Assembly: GCA_021442545.1 (NCBI GenBank)
Contig: JABUSX010000040.1
Coordinates: forward strand, 1-8,350
Length of the DNA: 8,350 nucleotides
DNA from: Eubacterium sp.
Lineage (GTDB): Bacteria > Bacillota > Clostridia > Lachnospirales > Lachnospiraceae
Reading direction: 5' to 3'
The position numbers and the translations under genes are program-made. The notes beneath the pieces are model-generated. The model was not told the DNA's origin and ran no database searches. It saw nothing but the letters and a program-made list of their open reading frames with translations. Positions 4,558-8,350 of the stretch are shown here, piece by piece (the stretch's first letter is position 1; the number at the start of each line of letters is the position of its first letter).

Positions 4558-6537
4558 ATGCAGGAAACGGAACTGCAGCAGATGAAAGAACTGATCCGCA
4601 GAATGAATGAAGCATCAGATGCGTATTACAACGGGCGCGGAGAGCTGATGACGGATTTCGAGTGGGATGCACTCTTTGACCGTCTGAAAAAGCTGGAAGA
4701 AAAGACAGGAGAGACCCTGCCGGACAGCCCGACGCAGAAGGTCAGCGAGGACAACGTACCCGGGCAGAAAGAAGAGCATGAATTCCCGGCTCTTTCTCTT
4801 GCAAAGACAAAGAATCCGGCCGATCTCGTGAAATGGGCCGGCGGGCGTCCGATCTGGATCTCATGGAAACTGGACGGTCTGACGCTGGTGGCAACTTACG
4901 ATGACGGAAAACTGACGAGGCTTCTGACCCGCGGCGGCGGTGATGTCGGGACGAACATCACGCATCTTGCTTCTGCGATCACCGGTATTCCGAAAAAGAT
5001 CGGAGAAAAAGGACATCTTGTTATCCGGGGAGAAGCCGTGATCTCTTATGCGGATTTTGAACAGTTTCTCGCGGAATCCGGTGAGGATTACGCGAATCCG
5101 CGGAACCTGGCATCCGGTTCTCTTTCCCTGAAGGATGTGACCGAAGTCCGGCGCAGGAAGATCCGCTGGATCCCGTTCACGCTTGTGTATACGGAACGGG
5201 AAATACGGTCCATGGGAGACAGAATGAAGTTTCTCACAGAACTTGGTTTTGATACGGTGGAACGGGAAGAAATTCGGATTCCCGATGAAGAAGCTGTCAA
5301 TGCCGCCATCGACCGGTGGACGGAAAAGGTGACGGGCTTCCGGAATCCTTATCCCGTCGACGGGCTCGTGATCGCATATGACGATACGGAATATGCGGCA
5401 TCCGGATCCGTTACGGGACATCATGCGACGAGGGCCGGTCTTGCTTTCAAATGGAAGGACGAAACGGCGGAATCACTCCTGACGGAGATCGAGTGGTCCT
5501 GCGCGGTATCCACGATCACACCGGTTGCGGTCTTCGAACCTGTGGAGCTCGAAGGGACGACCGTAAAACGTGCGTCGCTCTGCAATGTCAGCGAATGCGA
5601 ACGGCTGGGGATCGGCGGACCCGGGACCAGACTCGAAGTCATCAAATCCAATAAGATCATTCCCAAAGTCGTGAAAATCCTGAAGACGGAGGGAAGCCTG
5701 CAGATACCGGATCACTGCCCGGTCTGCGGAGCCGAAACCCGGATCCGCGTCAACCCGGGTTCCGAGACCCGCACTCTGCACTGCATAAATCCGGAATGCA
5801 CGGCGAAACAACTGAAAAAATTCGGGCGTTTCGTGTCGAAGGACGCACTGGATATCGACGGGATCTCCGAACAGACGCTGGCGCGCTTCATCAATGCAGG
5901 CTGGATCCGTGAGTTTGCAGATCTGTTCCGTCTTCCGGAACACAGGGATGAGATCGTGACGATGGAAGGCTTTGGGAAAAGGTCGATGCAGAAGCTGGAA
6001 ACGGCTCTGGAGAAATCCCGTGAAACAACCGGACTGAAAGTACTCTTCGGTCTCTGTATTCCTCTTTGCGGTATTGAAGTCGCAAAGCTGTTCCTTTCCG
6101 GCAGATCCTTTTCCGATCTGATCAGAGAGGCACGGGAAGCAGAAGATCCGAACTGTTTTTCGTCGATCGCGGGGATCGGTCCGGAAAAATCCTCTTCGTT
6201 CGTGAACTGGATGCAGACCCCGAAGAACGCAGAGATTCTGGATAATCTGCTGAAGGAACTGCACATCAAAGAAGAGACAGTAAGCGAGAAGGGAAATGTC
6301 TGCACCGGACTGACCTTTGTCGTGACGGGGGATGTAAATCATTTTAAGAACAGAAATGAGCTGAAAACCTACATTGAATCACAGGGAGGGAAGGTTACGG
6401 GGTCCGTGAGCCGCTCAACCTCCTATCTGATCAATAACGATATACAGTCGACATCAGGAAAAAACAGGAAGGCGGCGGAATACGGGATCCCCGTGATCTC
6501 GGAAGACATGTTCCTGGAAAAATTCGGCTCAGACTGA
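4558..6537 (+). CDS. ligA: NAD-dependent DNA ligase LigA, divergent form
   Basis: LigA seals DNA nicks using NAD+, with an AMP-lysine intermediate, in replication and repair. At 659 residues it is full length and has every domain: Ia (YYNGRGELMTDFEWDAL, SPTQ at 57-60), nucleotidyltransferase with the adenylated Lys in KLDG (K104, D106, G107), RGE (E159), NPRN (R182), VDG (D268) and FKW (K298), an OB fold, a Cys4 zinc finger (C387, C390, C409, C414), helix-hairpin-helix repeats (about 430-560) and a BRCT domain (about 583-657). Several usually fixed residues differ: Ser102 for E. coli Glu113, TRGGG for TRGDG, Ser190 for Arg208 and Ala273 for Lys290. From memory similar changes occur in other Clostridia, so it may be a lineage-specific functional enzyme. 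The start follows AAGGAG by 8 nt. The Nudix gene follows 31 nt downstream, probably co-transcribed. Confidence 0.93.
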   Translation: MQETELQQMKELIRRMNEASDAYYNGRGELMTDFEWDALFDRLKKLEEKTGETLPDSPTQKVSEDNVPGQKEEHEFPALSLAKTKNPADLVKWAGGRPIWISWKLDGLTLVATYDDGKLTRLLTRGGGDVGTNITHLASAITGIPKKIGEKGHLVIRGEAVISYADFEQFLAESGEDYANPRNLASGSLSLKDVTEVRRRKIRWIPFTLVYTEREIRSMGDRMKFLTELGFDTVEREEIRIPDEEAVNAAIDRWTEKVTGFRNPYPVDGLVIAYDDTEYAASGSVTGHHATRAGLAFKWKDETAESLLTEIEWSCAVSTITPVAVFEPVELEGTTVKRASLCNVSECERLGIGGPGTRLEVIKSNKIIPKVVKILKTEGSLQIPDHCPVCGAETRIRVNPGSETRTLHCINPECTAKQLKKFGRFVSKDALDIDGISEQTLARFINAGWIREFADLFRLPEHRDEIVTMEGFGKRSMQKLETALEKSRETTGLKVLFGLCIPLCGIEVAKLFLSGRSFSDLIREAREAEDPNCFSSIAGIGPEKSSSFVNWMQTPKNAEILDNLLKELHIKEETVSEKGNVCTGLTFVVTGDVNHFKNRNELKTYIESQGGKVTGSVSRSTSYLINNDIQSTSGKNRKAAEYGIPVISEDMFLEKFGSD

Positions 6538-6568
6538 CGGCTGTCGGGAAGCAGGCAGAAACAGAATT

Positions 6569-7216
6569 ATGCATGATTGGATAAAAATAATAGAAGAAAG
6601 CCGGAAATCGGGGACGGCCGGGCCGGACGAAGAGAAAAAAAGGCAGGAAGGTTTTTCGGTTCTGATTCCCCTTGTTGAACGGGAAGACGGGGAGACCTGC
6701 ATCCTCTTCGAAATGCGGGCTTTTGATCTGAAGGCACAGCCGGGAGAAGTCTGTTTTCCGGGCGGCGGCATGGAAGAGGGAGAAACCCCTCTGGAAGCAG
6801 TTCTTCGCGAAACAGAAGAAGAACTCCGGATCGGCCGTGATCAGATCCGGATTCTGGGAGAAGAAAGACCGCCGGAAGCATTGATCGGGATCCACGTATA
6901 TGCAGGCGTTCTGGAAAACTACACCGGCACGTTTTCGGAAGACGAGGTCGATCACACATTCATGATCCCGCTTTCCTGGTTCCTGGAAAATCCGCCGAAG
7001 ATCTACGAGGCCGCGGTCACGACCGTTCCCGGAGAGGATTTCCCCTTCCACCTGATTCCCGGAGGAAGGAACTATCCCTGGCGCAGACGCAGGACGGAGA
7101 TCTGCTTTTACGAACATCCCGATGCCGTGATCTGGGGACTTACCGCACGTATGCTTTATCTTTTCTGCGAAAAACTGCGCGGATATTTCCGTACAGGTGA
7201 AGAAGAAAATACTTGA
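6569..7216 (+). CDS. Nudix hydrolase, CoA pyrophosphatase-like
   Basis: This 215-residue cytosolic enzyme cleaves a nucleoside diphosphate linked to another group. The Nudix box spans residues 66-88 and fits G-x5-E-x7-RE-x-x-EE (E72, R80, E81, E84, E85), except that Arg87 replaces the usual Gly. Just before it, LFEMRAFDLKAQPGEVCFPGG matches the layout of the UPF0035 signature (LLTxRs..l..h.G...FPGG) of CoA pyrophosphatases, the NudL/YeaB and Pcd1 group, which cut CoA to phosphopantetheine and adenosine 3',5'-bisphosphate. The CoA assignment is an inference from that signature. There is no strong ribosome binding site before ATG 6569 (only GCAGG), and the gap from ligA is 31 nt, so translation may depend on ribosomes coming off ligA. 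No terminator separates the two genes. Substrate confidence is moderate; Nudix fold confidence is high. Confidence 0.87.
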   Translation: MHDWIKIIEESRKSGTAGPDEEKKRQEGFSVLIPLVEREDGETCILFEMRAFDLKAQPGEVCFPGGGMEEGETPLEAVLRETEEELRIGRDQIRILGEERPPEALIGIHVYAGVLENYTGTFSEDEVDHTFMIPLSWFLENPPKIYEAAVTTVPGEDFPFHLIPGGRNYPWRRRRTEICFYEHPDAVIWGLTARMLYLFCEKLRGYFRTGEEENT

Positions 7217-7221
7217 AATCC

Positions 7222-7252
7222 GCAGCGTATAAATCTGTTGATTATCCGCTGC
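7222..7252. other. Hairpin just after the Nudix gene
   Basis: GCAGCG (7222-7227) pairs with CGCTGC (7247-7252). After one mismatch the stem continues with ATAA (7229-7232) against TTAT (7242-7245), leaving a 9-nt loop. No T-run follows on either strand, so it is at best a weak terminator or 3'-end stabiliser for the ligA-Nudix transcript. The proposed aspS -35 lies within its loop and right arm. Confidence 0.4.
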
Positions 7253-7267
7253 AGTTGTGTGTAAAAT
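7238..7267 (+). promoter_or_regulatory. Candidate promoter of aspS
   Basis: TTGATT (7238-7243, 4 of 6) and TAAAAT (7262-7267, 5 of 6) are spaced by 18 nt; an overlapping TATAAC follows at 7267. The 11-mer GTAAAATATAA is identical to that in the ligA promoter. Transcription would start near 7274, giving a leader of about 130 nt. Confidence 0.45.
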
Positions 7268-7270
7268 ATA

Positions 7271-7404
7271 ACGATGCAAAGTTTTAAAAGTCATAGATCA
7301 CGGAGAAATCCGTGAGCATCGTTGTGCAGCAGTTCAAAGCCATGAATCGTATGCCTGCATACGGTTCATGTTTTCAAAAATACAAACCACATCACGGAGG
7401 AAAC
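7271..7404 (+). promoter_or_regulatory. Structured aspS leader with a decoy copy of the ribosome-binding region
   Basis: Three helices are seen. P1 pairs ACGATGC (7271-7277) with GCATCGT (7316-7322). P2 pairs TCACGGA (7298-7304) with TCCGTGA (7309-7315) across a GAAA tetraloop. P3 pairs 7341-7353 with 7358-7370 over 13 positions (one G-U) and is followed by TTTTC. The nonamer ATCACGGAG is present twice, in P2 (7297-7305) and over the aspS ribosome binding site (7391-7399). The P2 3' strand could therefore pair instead with 7392-7398 and hide GGAGG (7396-7400). No T-box sequence (AGGGTGG-type) is found, so this is not a standard T-box leader. The structures are directly visible; a regulatory role is inferred. 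If transcription starts at 7274, P1 would be only partly present. Confidence 0.5.
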
Positions 7405-8350
7405 ATGGAACTTTCGAAAGAATACAGAGACAGAGTACTGAATCAGGTAAGTGAAGAAGATGTCGGAAGCGAACTGCGCCTGGCCGGCTGGATCGAAAAC
7501 ATCCGCGACCACGGCGGCGTTTCTTTTATTGATCTGCGGGATATGTACGGCGTGATGCAGGTCGTCATGCGCGATACATCCCTGCTGGACGGCCTTCATA
7601 AGGAAGACTGCATCACGGTAAAGGGCATGATCGAACATCGGGATGAGGAAACCTATAACCCGAAGATCCCGACCGGGACGATCGAACTGGAAGCCCGTGA
7701 AGTAAAAGTGCTCGGCAGGGTAACGCGCCAGCTGCCGTTTGAGATCATGACGTCGAAGGAAACCCGTGAAGATGTTCGGCTTACATACCGCTATCTGGAT
7801 CTTCGCAACCGCAAGGTTCTCGACAACATGATTTTCCGTTCAAAAGTGATCACCTACCTGCGTCAGAAGATGACGGAGATGGGGTTCCTCGAGATTCAGA
7901 CACCGATCCTCTGCGCCTCTTCTCCGGAGGGCGCTCGCGATTTCATCGTTCCCTCGAGAAAACATAAGGGCATGTTCTACGCACTTCCCCAGGCACCGCA
8001 GCAGTATAAGCAGCTGCTGATGGTTTCCGGCTTTGACAAATATTTCCAGATCGCACCCTGCTTCCGCGACGAGGATGCACGTGCCGACCGTTCGCCGGGT
8101 GAGTTTTATCAGCTGGATTTTGAGATGAGCTTTGCGACCCAGGCGGATGTATTTGCGGTCGGAGAAGCCGTTCTGAGCGATACCTTTAAGAAATTCGCAC
8201 CGGAAGGCGCCGTCGTGACGGATGCACCGTACCCGGTCTACAGTTATGCCGAGGCGATGCTGCAGTTCGGCACGGACAAGCCGGATCTGCGGAATCCGCT
8301 GCGGATCATCGATGTGACGGATTTCTTCCAGAAATGTACCTTTAAGCCCT
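7405..8350 (+). CDS. aspS: Aspartyl-tRNA synthetase AspRS, N-terminal half (3' end outside window)
   Basis: AspRS charges tRNA-Asp with aspartate. 315 of an expected roughly 590-600 residues are present. An N-terminal OB-fold anticodon-binding domain (about 20-105: [21 protein letters not shown]) precedes the class II catalytic core: [13 protein letters not shown] (122-134), motif 1 [11 protein letters not shown] (159-169), SSPEGARDF (172-180), [12 protein letters not shown] (195-206), motif 2 [10 protein letters not shown] (220-229) and [12 protein letters not shown] (278-289). FGTDKPDLR within the bacterial insertion domain separates it from AsnRS; motif 3 is beyond the window. His36 in RDHGG, where E. 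coli AspRS has Leu, is the residue associated with non-discriminating AspRS that also makes Asp-tRNA-Asn. Start ATG 7405 follows GGAGG by 4 nt. It lies downstream of ligA and the Nudix gene but has its own candidate promoter and an elaborate leader. Confidence 0.95.
   Translation, partial: MELSKEYRDRVLNQVSEEDVGSELRLAGWIENIRDHGGVSFIDLRDMYGVMQVVMRDTSLLDGLHKEDCITVKGMIEHRDEETYNPKIPTGTIELEAREVKVLGRVTRQLPFEIMTSKETREDVRLTYRYLDLRNRKVLDNMIFRSKVITYLRQKMTEMGFLEIQTPILCASSPEGARDFIVPSRKHKGMFYALPQAPQQYKQLLMVSGFDKYFQIAPCFRDEDARADRSPGEFYQLDFEMSFATQADVFAVGEAVLSDTFKKFAPEGAVVTDAPYPVYSYAEAMLQFGTDKPDLRNPLRIIDVTDFFQKCTFKP

Noticed and set aside
5473..7294. Long minus-strand frames of 289, 197 and 287 codons opposite ligA and the Nudix gene
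   Set aside because: Ligase and Nudix motifs are unambiguous on the plus strand; these frames have shadow-type Arg, Ser and Phe-rich composition and no starts with ribosome sites.
7341..7375. Full intrinsic terminator in the aspS leader
   Set aside because: The 13-bp stem is strong, but only TTTTC follows and then A5, so as a terminator it would be weak; it is kept as a leader helix.
7217..7404. T-box riboswitch before aspS
   Set aside because: A structured leader before a synthetase gene in a Firmicute raises the idea, but no T-box core sequence or following full antiterminator/terminator pair is present.

Overview
The window looks like an ordinary chromosomal stretch from a Clostridia-type Firmicute, most like a gut Lachnospiraceae-like lineage. 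This is an inference from strong AGGAGG-type ribosome binding sites, SigA-type promoters, A-rich intergenic DNA, a thioredoxin reductase-like flavoprotein without a normal NADPH motif, and the types of LigA and AspRS present. I see no mobile element, rRNA, tRNA or CRISPR array.

Layout: (1) 1-699, the C-terminal catalytic part of a membrane-sensor-type histidine kinase, entering from the left. (2) 805-1677 on the minus strand, a thioredoxin reductase-like flavoprotein; the two genes converge on an inverted-repeat terminator region. (3) 1678-2250, a long intergenic region with an A-rich tandem-repeat tract, a SigA-like promoter, a triple 11-bp repeat and a dyad. (4) 2251-3327, mnmA (tRNA 2-thiouridylase), converging with (5) 3489-4163 on the minus strand, an AIM24/TIGR00266 protein that has its own terminator, promoter and a 17-bp palindrome at its start site. 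(6) 4164-4557, a divergent intergenic region with a 32-bp tandem duplication in the ligA leader. (7) 4558-6537 ligA, 6569-7216 a Nudix hydrolase (CoA-pyrophosphatase-like) and, after a structured 188-nt gap, 7405 to the window end, aspS (aspartyl-tRNA synthetase, truncated by the window).

The genes are mostly information-processing and housekeeping (tRNA thiolation, tRNA charging, DNA joining) with redox and nucleotide-cleanup enzymes; there is no single pathway. The points most worth a second look are the aspS leader, where one strand can pair either with an upstream decoy or with the real Shine-Dalgarno; the LigA, in which several canonical NAD-site residues are replaced although the whole domain architecture is kept; the flavoprotein that keeps the redox CxxC but has lost the NADPH signature; and the repeat- and dyad-rich leaders of mnmA, the AIM24 gene and ligA.
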